Assembly: GCF_004348985.1 (NCBI RefSeq) | Contig: NZ_SMKW01000090.1 | Location: forward strand, 1 to 36,786 | Source of the DNA: Saccharopolyspora elongata | GTDB lineage: Bacteria > Actinomycetota > Actinomycetes > Mycobacteriales > Pseudonocardiaceae | Reading direction: 5' to 3' | DNA length: 36,786 nucleotides | Shown here: positions 1-7,954 of the stretch, piece after piece | Layout: every line of letters begins with the position of its first letter | How positions within the stretch are numbered: position 1 is the first letter of the stretch | Program-made: the position numbers and the translations under genes | Notes under the pieces: generated by a model | What the model saw: only the letters and a program-made list of their open reading frames with translations | Databases searched by the model: none | Told to the model about the DNA's origin: nothing

Positions 1-85
1 CGGCGTACACCGCCCGCGCCGCCTCCAGGGCGCGCGTGTCCACCGCTGGATCCCGGGGCCGTCCGACGCGCTGTGCCTTCGCCAC
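1..85 (-). CDS. TetR-family regulator, N-terminal fragment cut by the window edge
   Basis: Reading leftward from a GTG at 85, the first 28 codons begin MAKAQRVGRPRDP and continue into an alanine-rich helix (TRALEAARAVYA). This is the usual start of a TetR-type DNA-binding domain: a basic GRPR stretch followed by helix 1. The rest lies outside the window, so the ligand domain cannot be judged. AGGA lies 7 nt before this GTG; a second in-frame GTG at 88 is too close to it. The gene diverges from the hydroxybenzoate monooxygenase gene at 228, so it is a plausible regulator of that gene. The 142-bp gap holds a perfect 20-bp inverted repeat. The family call rests on 28 residues only. Confidence 0.6.
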   Translation of the reverse strand, partial: MAKAQRVGRPRDPAVDTRALEAARAVYA

Positions 86-125
86 CACGCCATCCTGGCA
101 CCTGAGGATCCCGATCCGCCCGGGA

Positions 126-181
126 CCGGGGCCGTGCGTCTTTTGTGCTGCTATGGCGACCCAAAAGACGCACGGCCCCGG
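126..181. promoter_or_regulatory. 20-bp perfect inverted repeat between divergent tetR and pobA
   Basis: Arms at 126-145 and 162-181 are perfectly complementary over 20 bp around a 16-nt spacer. The inner part of each arm reads CGTGCGTCTTTTG or its complement. Neither flanking gene ends here, because both start outward, so a terminator role is unlikely. An operator for the divergent TetR protein, or a structured pobA leader, fits better. The repeat ends 46 nt before the pobA start codon. Confidence 0.55.
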
Positions 182-227
182 GACCAAGCCGAACGTCCAG
201 CACTGGACCGGATTAAGGAGAGCCGCC

Positions 228-1400
228 TTGCGCACCCAGGTCGCGATCGTCGGCGGCGGCCCCGCCGGGCTTCTGCTGTCCCACCTGCTGCACCTGCACG
301 GCATCGATTCCGTCGTGCTGGAGCGGCACAGCCAGGAGTACGTGCAGCACCGCGTGCGCGCCGGCGTGCTCGAACAGGGCACCGCGGACCTGCTGCGCGA
401 AGCCGGGGTCGGCGACCGGATGCTGCGCGAGGGCGACGTGCACGACGGCGTGCACCTGCAGTTCGACGAGGAACGCCTGCGCATCCCGTTCCGCGAACTC
501 ACCGGCCGCGGGATCACCGTGTACGGCCAGCAGGAGGTGGTGCGCGACCTCGTCGAGCGCCGCCGGCGCGACGACGGCCAGGTGCTGTTCGAGGTCGCCG
601 ACGTCGGCGTGCACGACGTGACGACCGACCGGCCGTTCGTCCGCTTCACCCACGAGGGCGTCGAGCGCGAACTGCGCGCCGACTTCGTCGCGGGCTGCGA
701 CGGCTTCCACGGCGTCTGCCGGGACACCATCCCGGCGGGGACGCGGACCGTCTACGAGCGCGTCCACCCCTTCGGCTGGCTGGGCGTCCTGGCCTCCGTC
801 GCGCCGTCCTCCGGCGAGCTGATCTACGCCAACCACGCCAACGGATTCGCGCTGCACAGCATGCGGTCGGCCGAGGTGAGCCGCTTCTACCTGCAATGCG
901 CCCCGGACGAGCCGCTCGACGAGTGGCCGGACGAGCGGATCTGGGCGGAGCTTCGGACCCGGTTGGGCACGCCGGGCTGGACGCTGCACGACGGCCCGAT
1001 CACCGACAAGACCGTCACCGCGATGCGCAGCTTCGTGGCCGAACCGCTGCGCCACGGCCGCCTCTTCCTGGCCGGCGATTCCGCCCACATCGTCCCGCCG
1101 ACCGGCGCGAAGGGGCTCAACCTCGCGGTGTCCGATGTGGACCGGCTCGCCGACGCGGTGGCCACCTACCACCGGACCGGCAGCACCACCGGCCTGGACG
1201 GCTACTCCGCCGCCTGCCTGCAACGGGTCTGGCGGGTGCAGAACTTCTCGTGGTGGATGACCTCGCTGACGCACCACTTCGGCGGCCCGGACGCGGCCTT
1301 CGAACGCCGCCTGCAGCGCGCCCAGTTCGACTACCTCCGCACCTCCACCGCAGCGGCCACCACGCTGGCGGAGAACTACGTCGGCCTCCCCCTGCGCTGA
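228..1400 (+). CDS. pobA: 4-hydroxybenzoate 3-monooxygenase (FAD, NAD(P)H)
   Basis: This flavoprotein aromatic hydroxylase converts 4-hydroxybenzoate to protocatechuate in the cytoplasm. Translation from the TTG at 228 gives 390 residues, the usual length for PobA. AAGGAG lies 7 nt upstream, and the next residues lead directly into the FAD dinucleotide fold (GGGPAG, residues 9-14). Further group A flavin monooxygenase motifs are visible: the mid-protein DG motif (CDGFHG) and the late FAD-ribityl motif GDSAHIVPPTGAKG followed by LNLA. The PTGAKGLN form is characteristic of hydroxybenzoate hydroxylases. The gene stands alone with a divergent TetR gene upstream, and no protocatechuate-cleavage genes are in view. 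It converges on the TIR gene with only 4 bp between the stops. Confidence 0.88.
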   Translation: MRTQVAIVGGGPAGLLLSHLLHLHGIDSVVLERHSQEYVQHRVRAGVLEQGTADLLREAGVGDRMLREGDVHDGVHLQFDEERLRIPFRELTGRGITVYGQQEVVRDLVERRRRDDGQVLFEVADVGVHDVTTDRPFVRFTHEGVERELRADFVAGCDGFHGVCRDTIPAGTRTVYERVHPFGWLGVLASVAPSSGELIYANHANGFALHSMRSAEVSRFYLQCAPDEPLDEWPDERIWAELRTRLGTPGWTLHDGPITDKTVTAMRSFVAEPLRHGRLFLAGDSAHIVPPTGAKGLNLAVSDVDRLADAVATYHRTGSTTGLDGYSAACLQRVWRVQNFSWWMTSLTHHFGGPDAAFERRLQRAQFDYLRTSTAAATTLAENYVGLPLR

Positions 1401-1404
1401 CGGT

Positions 1405-2811
1405 TCACAGGTCGACCGGCAGCCACCCGGAGCCCCGGTCCCCGGCGGCGCTCCGGTGCTCCTCCCACCCGGCCAGCGTCGGCAGGTCGGCGGCGTCCGG
1501 GGCGTCCAGCGGCGGCTGCCACTGGCGGCCCGCCGCGACGACCACGAGCGGATCGGGCGGGAGCCCTCGCCGGAGGTCGAGCAGCAGGTCCAGGAACCGC
1601 TCACCGAGCGGCGCATCCGCGTTGTCCAGCAGGGCGACGCAGTTCATCGCGCGCCCCGACCGCCTGCCCGCGTAGGCCTGGCGCAGGTCGGTGAGGAAGG
1701 CCGCCAGGAGCACCTCGTCGAACTCGCGCGAACCCACCGCATCCGGCTCCGCCCACGGATCCGGTGCCACACCGGCGGAATCCCGGAACCCGGTCAACGC
1801 CCGCAGCCGCCTGCGCCACTGCGCCCGCTCGCCGCCGCTGAGCAACGCGTCCGCGAGGACGCCAGACCAGTTCAGCAGGGCCCCCGACGCCTGCAACGCG
1901 CCGACCACGGCGTCGAACGTCACCCGGGAGAAGTCCGGCTGCTCCGCGGCGAGCACCGCGTTGCGCAGTTTGGACAACGCCGTCCCGGCGCCGAAACCCG
2001 AACCCGCGGCGACGATGCACAGCATCAGGTGGCGGAACTGCGGCGAACCCCGGCCGCCGAACCGCACGGCCAGCTCGACCACCGCCCGGCGCAGCGACGT
2101 CAACCCCTCCGCGTCGAAGTCGAGCCGGGTGTGCGGCACGGACGGCCCGCAGTCCTCCGCCAGGTACGCCAGCATCTCGGTGCCGCTGCCGAGCAGCCGG
2201 ATCACCGGCAGCTCGCGCACCCGGCCGTCCGGCGGCGTGATGCACTCCTGCACGAGGTCGTGGAGCAGGTCGTACCGGCTCCTGACCACCGGTTCCGGTT
2301 CGGGATCGGGATCCGGCGGCGCGCTCGGGCCTGCCAGGTGCTTGTCGAGGGCGGCGAGGAGCCTGCCCAGTTCGGAGTCGGAGGTGCCGGGGTTGAGCAC
2401 CACGCCGTTGTGCTGCGTCAGCGGCCGCAGGCCGGTCGGCAGTTCCGCCGATTTCGGCATCGCCGCGTCGTCGATCAGCACCGGGATCACCCGCACGCCG
2501 TTGTGCAGCGCCGTCGAGATCTCCCGCACCACGACGTCGTTCGGGTTCTCCAGGCGCCGCTGTCCGAGCTCGTCGGCGATGACCATCCACTGCGGACCGA
2601 TCACCGCGAGCAGCACGGCGCAGGACTCCAGCTCGCGCTCGATCTCCTGGACGTAGTTGACGCCCGGGTCCATCCCCGTGTCGAAGAACACCCGGTCGGC
2701 GCCGAACCGCTCGCGCAGCACGACATTCAGCCAGCGCGCCGCGTAGGCGTTGTCGCCGTGGCGGTAGCTGATGAAGATGCGTTCGCGCGCGGGCGCTTCG
2801 AACGGCTGCAT
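1405..2811 (-). CDS. TIR-domain protein with a C-terminal region resembling a decayed P-loop NTPase
   Basis: The protein has 468 residues. An N-terminal TIR domain (about 10-160) starts with the box-1 motif IFISYRHGD. Glu97 in VVREISTAL sits where TIR NADases carry their catalytic glutamate, so NAD+ cleavage is possible. A proline/acid linker (about 162-175, PDPDPEPEP) follows. The second half has LPVIRLLGSGTEMLAYL (201-217), where a P-loop would be expected but no GK[ST] is present. It also has CVALLDNAD (391-399), like a Walker B strand, and PLVVVAAGR (421-429), like a sensor strand. I read this as a degenerate STAND-like NTPase module, which is inference. A ribosome site (GGGGAG) precedes the ATG. 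The gene follows the binding-protein-like gene by 28 bp on the same strand, so the two are probably co-transcribed. A role in signalling or defence is possible but not shown. Confidence 0.7.
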   Translation of the reverse strand: MQPFEAPARERIFISYRHGDNAYAARWLNVVLRERFGADRVFFDTGMDPGVNYVQEIERELESCAVLLAVIGPQWMVIADELGQRRLENPNDVVVREISTALHNGVRVIPVLIDDAAMPKSAELPTGLRPLTQHNGVVLNPGTSDSELGRLLAALDKHLAGPSAPPDPDPEPEPVVRSRYDLLHDLVQECITPPDGRVRELPVIRLLGSGTEMLAYLAEDCGPSVPHTRLDFDAEGLTSLRRAVVELAVRFGGRGSPQFRHLMLCIVAAGSGFGAGTALSKLRNAVLAAEQPDFSRVTFDAVVGALQASGALLNWSGVLADALLSGGERAQWRRRLRALTGFRDSAGVAPDPWAEPDAVGSREFDEVLLAAFLTDLRQAYAGRRSGRAMNCVALLDNADAPLGERFLDLLLDLRRGLPPDPLVVVAAGRQWQPPLDAPDAADLPTLAGWEEHRSAAGDRGSGWLPVDL

Positions 2812-2839
2812 CGACCACTCCCCAATCGTCGACCGGTCG

Positions 2840-4423
2840 CTACGGCAGGTACGGGGTTCCCGTCTCCGAGATCACGACCGGCACCGACGAGATGGGCCGG
2901 CCGATCTCCTTGGTCACCCGGAACACCAGCAGGGCCTTGCTGTCCGGGCGCCCGGTCTCCGTGTCGAAGGAGAGCCAGCCGCTGGCGCCGTCCACCGCCC
3001 CCGTGTCGCTCATCCGGTCGAACTCCGCGGCGACCCCGTCCGCGCTGGGCAGCTTCTCGCCGAACTTGTTGTTGTGCACGGCGCGGCGGGCCGCGGTGAC
3101 CGCCACGCCCAGCGCGTCGAAGGTGACGATGGCCAGGCCGTCATCGATCGACTCGCCGGGGAACTCCTGCTGGAAGACGGCGGTCGCGGTGGAACCGGGG
3201 ATGAAGTACTCGGTCGATCGCCGTGGGAAGTACTCCGGCGCGGCGCGCCACGCGGCCGGTGCGGCCAACTGCGAGTACTCCAGCGTGATCCCGGATTCCA
3301 GGCTGCGCTGGATTTCCTGGTCGCCACCGATGTTCACGACGCTGTCGGTGATGAGCACGCGCATCTTCAGCTCCGTGCAGGAGCGGGAGGACAGCGCGTT
3401 GAGGAACGGCTTCAGCTCGCGCAGCCGGCCGGCGAACAAGATCACGTCCGGCCTCTTCAGGCAGATGTTCGGCACCATCGCCGGGAAGGTGTTGGCGGTG
3501 GCGAGCTGCGCGGAGTCGAACGGTTCGCCGCGCACCAGCTTCCCGCCGCGCTGCTGGTACGCGGCCTCGTACGCGTTCGCCAGGTCCTGGGCGAAGACCT
3601 CGTCCTCGTTGCGGTCCCAGACGACCAGCGCGAGCTGCGTCTCCTCCAGGCGCTTGACCAGCGCGCCGGCCTGCGCGGAGTTCGGCGGCGCCACCCGCAG
3701 CAGCCCCTTCGCCTCGGTCGCCGCCGGATCGGTCGCGAACTTGTCGGCGGTGATGATCGCGCCGACCATCGGAATCCCGTGCTGGGACAGGCGGTTTATC
3801 GCGTCCCTGGTGCCCGCGAGGCTCTGCCCGAGCCCGGTCACCGCCACCAGCCGGCCGTTCTCCTCGGGCTCCGCGAGCTGCCGCAGCTGCTCGACCACGG
3901 GCTCCCACTGCGCGCTCCGGCTGCCCGGGTTGGCCAGCAGCACCTGGATCAGCGGCAGGTTGCCGCCCCATTCCTCCCGGCCGTCGGCGTTCGCGCGCAG
4001 CTGCGAAACGTAGGTGCCCTCCAGACCGCGCCGGACCGCCTCGATCGTGGTGGTGTCGGGCCTGGCGACGGTGAGCGGGCTGAAGTAGGCGATGCTGACG
4101 TAGGGCTTGTTCTGCTCGCGGCTGACCCGCCGCACCCGGGCGTTCTCCGCCGCGATCTTGTCCTGCACGACCCGCAGGCTGCCGTCGAAGCCGCCCCGCC
4201 CATCGCTGAGCCCGAACTCGCCCGGCCCGTCGGTGACCCCGATGCACTCGTCCAGCGGCCCCGTCCGGTGCAGCCCGGAAGCGCAACCGCTCGTCGTCGT
4301 GACGACGAAGTAGGCGGCGACCACCAGCACCACCGCGCAGGCCGCGGCGATGCCCAGCTGCGGCCAGCGCCGCCTGGCCACCGGAACGTGGAACGGTCGC
4401 CGCTCCCTGCCGTCCTCCCCCAT
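2840..4423 (-). CDS. membrane-anchored periplasmic-binding-like protein (type 1 fold)
   Basis: This 527-residue protein starts at the ATG at 4423, chosen because GGGGAGG lies about 6 nt upstream. A short basic cytoplasmic segment precedes one hydrophobic helix (about residues 22-42, LGIAAACAVVLVV...). The rest would be outside the cell. The body reads like a branched-chain amino-acid binding protein fold: LAVTGLGQSLAGTRDAIN, then IPMVGAIITAD, then VVWDRNEDEVFAQDLANAY, then DVILFAGR. No lipobox is seen, and no ABC permease or ATPase genes are nearby, so it is not a transport component in the normal sense. Its only partner is the TIR gene 28 bp downstream. An extracellular sensor feeding a TIR effector is one reading. 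Cysteines in the exported part (SGCASG, DECIG, NICLK, SRSCTE) may form disulfides. Confidence 0.65.
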   Translation of the reverse strand: MGEDGRERRPFHVPVARRRWPQLGIAAACAVVLVVAAYFVVTTTSGCASGLHRTGPLDECIGVTDGPGEFGLSDGRGGFDGSLRVVQDKIAAENARVRRVSREQNKPYVSIAYFSPLTVARPDTTTIEAVRRGLEGTYVSQLRANADGREEWGGNLPLIQVLLANPGSRSAQWEPVVEQLRQLAEPEENGRLVAVTGLGQSLAGTRDAINRLSQHGIPMVGAIITADKFATDPAATEAKGLLRVAPPNSAQAGALVKRLEETQLALVVWDRNEDEVFAQDLANAYEAAYQQRGGKLVRGEPFDSAQLATANTFPAMVPNICLKRPDVILFAGRLRELKPFLNALSSRSCTELKMRVLITDSVVNIGGDQEIQRSLESGITLEYSQLAAPAAWRAAPEYFPRRSTEYFIPGSTATAVFQQEFPGESIDDGLAIVTFDALGVAVTAARRAVHNNKFGEKLPSADGVAAEFDRMSDTGAVDGASGWLSFDTETGRPDSKALLVFRVTKEIGRPISSVPVVISETGTPYLP

Positions 4424-4468
4424 GCCGACCTCCCCGTCCGCACAAACAGGCAGTCCGCAACCATGTCG

Positions 4469-4501
4469 TCGCGGAACGTGATCAGTCAAGCCGTTCCGCG
4501 A
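4469..4501. promoter_or_regulatory. 10-bp inverted repeat in a divergent promoter region
   Basis: TCGCGGAACG at 4469-4478 and its exact complement at 4492-4501 are separated by 13 nt. They lie between the minus-strand binding-protein gene (start 4423) and the plus-strand methyltransferase gene (start 4599). An operator or a small hairpin is possible. No matching regulator gene is adjacent. Confidence 0.35.
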
Positions 4502-4585
4502 ATCCGGGGCGGACCTGTGATCCCGCACGGAGCAACATTGGGCCGGCCGGTGGAAAAATCGTTTCGCGGCAGGAGCACCGGGCTG

Positions 4586-4591
4586 AATAAT
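4586..4591 (+). promoter_or_regulatory. possible -10 element for a leaderless methyltransferase mRNA
   Basis: AATAAT ends 7 nt before the ATG at 4599. No ribosome site is near that ATG; the only AGGAG is about 25 nt upstream. This spacing is what leaderless actinobacterial transcripts show. No convincing -35 hexamer was seen. Confidence 0.3.
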
Positions 4592-4598
4592 CGGCCCA

Positions 4599-5297
4599 AT
4601 GGAGTTCAGCGATTTCGACGCGCGGGGATATCGCACCGTGGACGTCCGCACCGGATACGGCGAATGGGTCGCACACTACGAGCAGACCGTCGAGGACGCG
4701 ATGGACATCGCGCTGCTCGACCGGCTCCAGGAGCCGTCCTGGGCGGCCGTCGCGCGGGCCGCCGACCTCGGCTGCGGCACCGGACGGACCGGTCAGTGGT
4801 TGCGGGACAAGGGAATCCCGTCGATCGACGGGGTGGACCTGACGCCGGAGATGCTCGCCGTCGCGCAGCGCCGCGGCGCCCACGACCGGCTCGTGGAGGC
4901 CGACGTCGCGGCCACCGGTCTCCCCGATGCGGCCTACGACCTGGTGATCTCGTCGCTGATCGACGAGCACCTGGACGACCTGAACCCGCTGTACCGGGAG
5001 GCGTGGCGGCTGGCCGCGCCGAAGGCCGCGTTCGTGCTGGTGACGTTCCACCCGCACTTCATCATGACCTCGGGCATGCCGACGCACTACACCAACGACG
5101 CCGGCGAATCGGTGGCCATCACGACCAACGTGCACCTCATCAGCGACCACGCGGCGGCGGCGCTCGCGGCGGGCTGGCGGCTGGCGGAGCTGCGCGAGGG
5201 CGTGATCGACGAGGAATGGCTCGCGGTGAAGCCGAAGTGGGAGCGCTTCCGCAACCACCCGATCTCCGCCGCCTACGTCTGGCGCAAGGACGGCTGA
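4599..5297 (+). CDS. class I SAM-dependent methyltransferase
   Basis: The 232-residue protein carries the SAM-binding core: motif I DLGCGTG at 56-62, the acidic residue ending strand 2 in DGVDLTPEML (Asp80), and a motif II-like strand YDLVISSLIDEHLDDL. The C-terminal half (VTFHPHFIMTSGMPTHY) probably shapes the acceptor site, but the substrate is not recognisable. It resembles the UbiE/COQ5-like small-molecule methyltransferases. The start has no close Shine-Dalgarno sequence and may be leaderless. The next gene follows on the same strand within about 50 bp. No link to the nucleoside cluster is evident. Confidence 0.75.
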   Translation: MEFSDFDARGYRTVDVRTGYGEWVAHYEQTVEDAMDIALLDRLQEPSWAAVARAADLGCGTGRTGQWLRDKGIPSIDGVDLTPEMLAVAQRRGAHDRLVEADVAATGLPDAAYDLVISSLIDEHLDDLNPLYREAWRLAAPKAAFVLVTFHPHFIMTSGMPTHYTNDAGESVAITTNVHLISDHAAAALAAGWRLAELREGVIDEEWLAVKPKWERFRNHPISAAYVWRKDG

Positions 5298-5351
5298 CAC
5301 GGTCGGGCGATGCCGGGAATGCCTCGGGCGGTCGCCATGTTGGCCATGGTC

Positions 5352-6173
5352 ATGACCGCAGAACTCGGCAAACTCGGCATCTGGCGGCTGTCCACCGGGC
5401 TCGACCCCGAACTGGCGATCGAGGTGGAGAGGCTCGGCTACGGCACGATCTGGATCGGCGGCTCGCCGCCGGCGGACCTGGCGCTGGCGGAACGGCTGCT
5501 GGACGCCACCGATGGGATCACCGTCGCCACCGGGATCGTGAACATCTGGAACTCCGATGCCGGCACCGTGGCCGAGTCCTACCACCGGATCGCCGCGAAG
5601 CACCCGGACCGGTTCGTCCTCGGCATCGGCGCCGGGCACCGCGAGATGACCGATACCTACACCAAGCCGTACCAGGCGCTGGTCGACTACCTCGACCGGC
5701 TGGACGCCGCCGGGGTTCCCGCGTCCGGCCGCGTGCTCGCCGCGCTCGGCCCGAAGGTGCTCCAGCTGGCCGGCGACCGTGCCGCGGGAGCCCACCCGTA
5801 CCTGACCGTTCCCGCGCACACCAGGCACGCCAGGGAGATCCTCGGCGACGCGCCGCTGCTCGCCCCGGAGCAGAAGGTCGTGCTCGACACCGACCCGGAG
5901 CGCGCCCGCGCTACCGGCCGCGCGGCGGTGGAGATGTACCTGAACCTGAGCAACTACACCAAGAACCTGCGCCGGTACGACTTCACCGTCGAGGACGTCG
6001 CGGTGCCCGGCAGCGACCGCCTGATCGACGCCTTGGCCCTGCACGGCAACGCGGAGCAGATCGCCGAAGGCATCAACGCGCACCTGGAGGCGGGCGCGAA
6101 CCACGTGAGCATTCAGGCCCTCGGCGACGACCCGCTGCCGACCTTCCGCACGCTCGCCGAAGCGCTGCGCTGA
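5352..6173 (+). CDS. LLM-class, probably F420-dependent oxidoreductase
   Basis: This is a luciferase-like TIM-barrel protein of about 273 residues. Typical LLM features are LGKLGIW at the N-terminus, the strand-helix pair VERLGYGTIWIGGSPPADL, the segment ATGIVNIWN, RFVLGIGAGH, and a late NHVSIQALGDD. The GIGAGH loop and the overall layout match the actinobacterial F420 family that starts with a G(R/K)LG(I/V)W motif. The ATG at 5352 is chosen because family members begin just there; in-frame ATGs at 5310, 5319, 5337 and 5346 are alternatives, and none has a clear ribosome site. The substrate is unknown. It lies downstream of the methyltransferase on the same strand. Confidence 0.75.
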   Translation: MTAELGKLGIWRLSTGLDPELAIEVERLGYGTIWIGGSPPADLALAERLLDATDGITVATGIVNIWNSDAGTVAESYHRIAAKHPDRFVLGIGAGHREMTDTYTKPYQALVDYLDRLDAAGVPASGRVLAALGPKVLQLAGDRAAGAHPYLTVPAHTRHAREILGDAPLLAPEQKVVLDTDPERARATGRAAVEMYLNLSNYTKNLRRYDFTVEDVAVPGSDRLIDALALHGNAEQIAEGINAHLEAGANHVSIQALGDDPLPTFRTLAEALR

Positions 6174-6262
6174 CGTCAGGGGCGGGTCGGGGTTCTCCCC
6201 GATGCGCGGTCGTCGGTGCGGCGGGAGGATTCCCTGGTCCGAAGTGGAGGATCGGGGGTTTC

Positions 6263-7051
6263 GTGGCGACGCGTGGGGCTTGGTCGAGGTCGCCGTGGAC
6301 GTTCTTCGGCCTGGTCTTCGTCCTGGCCGCCCCGTTCGTGCTCCTCGGCGAGTTCTCCGACGTGCGGCTGCCGGCGAACCTGCCGTTGAGCGCCCTGCAG
6401 TTCGTCGTCCCGCTGGTGGCCGCTGCGATCCTCGTCGGCATCAACGACGGTGCCGGCGAGGTGCGCAGGCTTCTCCGCGCCGCCGTTGACGTTTCGAGCA
6501 TCAGGCGGCGGATCTGGTACGCGCCGATCCTGCTGATCATGCCCGGGGTCACGCTGGTTTCGTACTGGCTGATGCTGCTCGCCGGGCAACCGCTGCCCGA
6601 ACCGCGCATCTCGTGGCCGACGGTGCTGATCTACTGCGTCATCTACTTCATCGCGGGCGTCGCGGAGGAAGTGGGCTGGACGGGCTACGCCACCGGCCCG
6701 ATGCAGCAGCGGTGGGGAGCGCTCGGCGGCGGCGCCATCGTCGGAACCGTGTGGGCGGCCTGGCACCTGGTGCCGTACCTGCAGATCCACGAGCCCGCGT
6801 GGGCGTTCTGGCAGTGCGCCTTCACCGTCGCGGCCAGGGTGATCATCGTTTGGCTGCACGACAACACGGGGCGCAGCGTGTTCGCCGCGGTCCTGTTCCA
6901 CACGACGATGAACGTGACGTACTCGATGTCGGAGGACGGCTGGGCCTACGACCCGGCGTTCGCGGCGCCCGTCATGCTGGCCGCGGCGGCGCTGGTCGTG
7001 GCCCTCTGGGGGCCGAAAACCCTTGCCCGATACCGGTTCTCGTCCCGCTGA
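6263..7051 (+). CDS. CPBP-family intramembrane metalloprotease
   Basis: Translation from the GTG at 6263 gives 262 residues with about seven hydrophobic segments. The three CPBP (Abi/CaaX-like) motifs are present: Glu135-Glu136 in AGVAEEVGWTGY, His168 in AAWHLVPYL, and His213/Asn217 in LFHTTMN. These would bind a metal ion inside the membrane. The usual EExxxR arginine is replaced (EEVGWT), so activity should be treated with care. In bacteria such proteins are tied to peptide maturation or self-immunity, but no partner gene is seen. The stop codon abuts the stop of the TetR gene on the other strand with no space between them. Confidence 0.78.
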   Translation: MATRGAWSRSPWTFFGLVFVLAAPFVLLGEFSDVRLPANLPLSALQFVVPLVAAAILVGINDGAGEVRRLLRAAVDVSSIRRRIWYAPILLIMPGVTLVSYWLMLLAGQPLPEPRISWPTVLIYCVIYFIAGVAEEVGWTGYATGPMQQRWGALGGGAIVGTVWAAWHLVPYLQIHEPAWAFWQCAFTVAARVIIVWLHDNTGRSVFAAVLFHTTMNVTYSMSEDGWAYDPAFAAPVMLAAAALVVALWGPKTLARYRFSSR

Positions 7052-7840
7052 TCACAGGCGAGCACCGATGCCGTCCAGCACGCGTTGCAAGCCGAACTCG
7101 AACCAGTCGTCGAGCCGCGCCTCCGCGGACACCTCGGCCAGCCACGGATAGCGGACGCCTGCGGTGCCGACCAGGTGGTCCCGCCGCGACGACCACCACC
7201 GCTCGTCGCCGACCCCGGAGTCCCGGAACGCCTCGTCCTCCGCGGTCAGCAGCAGAGCCATGCCCTGCACGTAGCCGCTGACCAGCAGGTACACCGAGAG
7301 GCTCGTGTCGGCGTCGAAGTGCCCGGCGAGCGCGGTCATCGACCGGTCGACCATCGCGAGCACGGAGCCGCCCAGCGGCGGGCGCGTCGATGCCAGCACC
7401 GCCAGCACCCACGGATGCCGTTGGTACAGCGCCCATTCGTGGCGCGCCTGGTGCTCCAGCACTGCACGCCAATCGCCTGAATCCCGATCTGCTGGCCGGT
7501 GTTCCGCGACAACGGCGTCCACCATCGCGCGGACCAGTTCGTCCTTTCCGGACACGTGCCGGTACAACGCCATCGCGGCAACGCCGTTGCTCGCCGCGAC
7601 GGCGCGCATGGAGACGGCGGCAAGCCCTTCGGCGTCGGCGATCCGGATCGCGCTCCGCACGATCGCCGCGCGGTCCAGCTCTCCGCGCGCGCGTTCGCCC
7701 CTGGGCATGGAACGGCGGTTCAGCCCGCCGCCGTCCTTTCGGGCCCGGTACGCGCGCGCCTGGCAGGAGCGGCTGCAGTAGCGGCGCGGCCTGCCCCGCT
7801 CGGCGGCCGTGAGCTCGACACCGCATTGCGCACACCGCAT
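7052..7840 (-). CDS. TetR/AcrR-family regulator with N-terminal zinc ribbon
   Basis: The 262-residue protein begins with a CxxC...CxxxC knuckle (Cys3, Cys6, Cys22, Cys26), a probable zinc ribbon. About 25 residues later comes a TetR DNA-binding domain (RAAIVRSAIRIADAEG, then a recognition helix ending in MALYRHVSGKDEL). The C-terminal part is the helical ligand and dimerisation domain (TetR_C class). Such zinc-ribbon TetR fusions recur in actinobacteria. A near-perfect inverted repeat 12 nt before its start codon is a candidate autoregulatory operator. The gene diverges from the GNAT gene (114-bp gap) and converges exactly on the CPBP gene; either could be a target. Confidence 0.82.
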   Translation of the reverse strand: MRCAQCGVELTAAERGRPRRYCSRSCQARAYRARKDGGGLNRRSMPRGERARGELDRAAIVRSAIRIADAEGLAAVSMRAVAASNGVAAMALYRHVSGKDELVRAMVDAVVAEHRPADRDSGDWRAVLEHQARHEWALYQRHPWVLAVLASTRPPLGGSVLAMVDRSMTALAGHFDADTSLSVYLLVSGYVQGMALLLTAEDEAFRDSGVGDERWWSSRRDHLVGTAGVRYPWLAEVSAEARLDDWFEFGLQRVLDGIGARL

Positions 7841-7851
7841 GGGATCTTCCT

Positions 7852-7879
7852 TTCCGTCACACGACTTCCCGTGACGAAA
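7852..7879. promoter_or_regulatory. candidate TetR operator (inverted repeat)
   Basis: TTCCGTCAC (7852-7860) and GTGACGAAA (7871-7879) are inverted copies with 8 of 9 pairs matching around a 10-nt spacer. The site is 12 nt upstream of the zinc-ribbon TetR start and in the gap to the divergent GNAT gene. The geometry suits a TetR dimer. Confidence 0.45.
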
Positions 7880-7954
7880 AGGCTCGCCACCACCCGATAC
7901 TGCCCGAAGAATGGCGGGGAGCAGGGATGTTTACCACGTATTGGAGGGACCGCG

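Noticed and set aside
213..1616. Long minus-strand frame opposite pobA
   Set aside because: The plus-strand frame is a full-length flavin hydroxylase; the opposite frame shows only mirror composition.
2771..7051. A very long open frame on the plus strand running across several genes
   Set aside because: It is a high-GC artefact. Only its last part (from 6,263) is the CPBP gene; the rest lies antisense to or out of frame with better-supported genes and is Arg/Pro-rich without family motifs.
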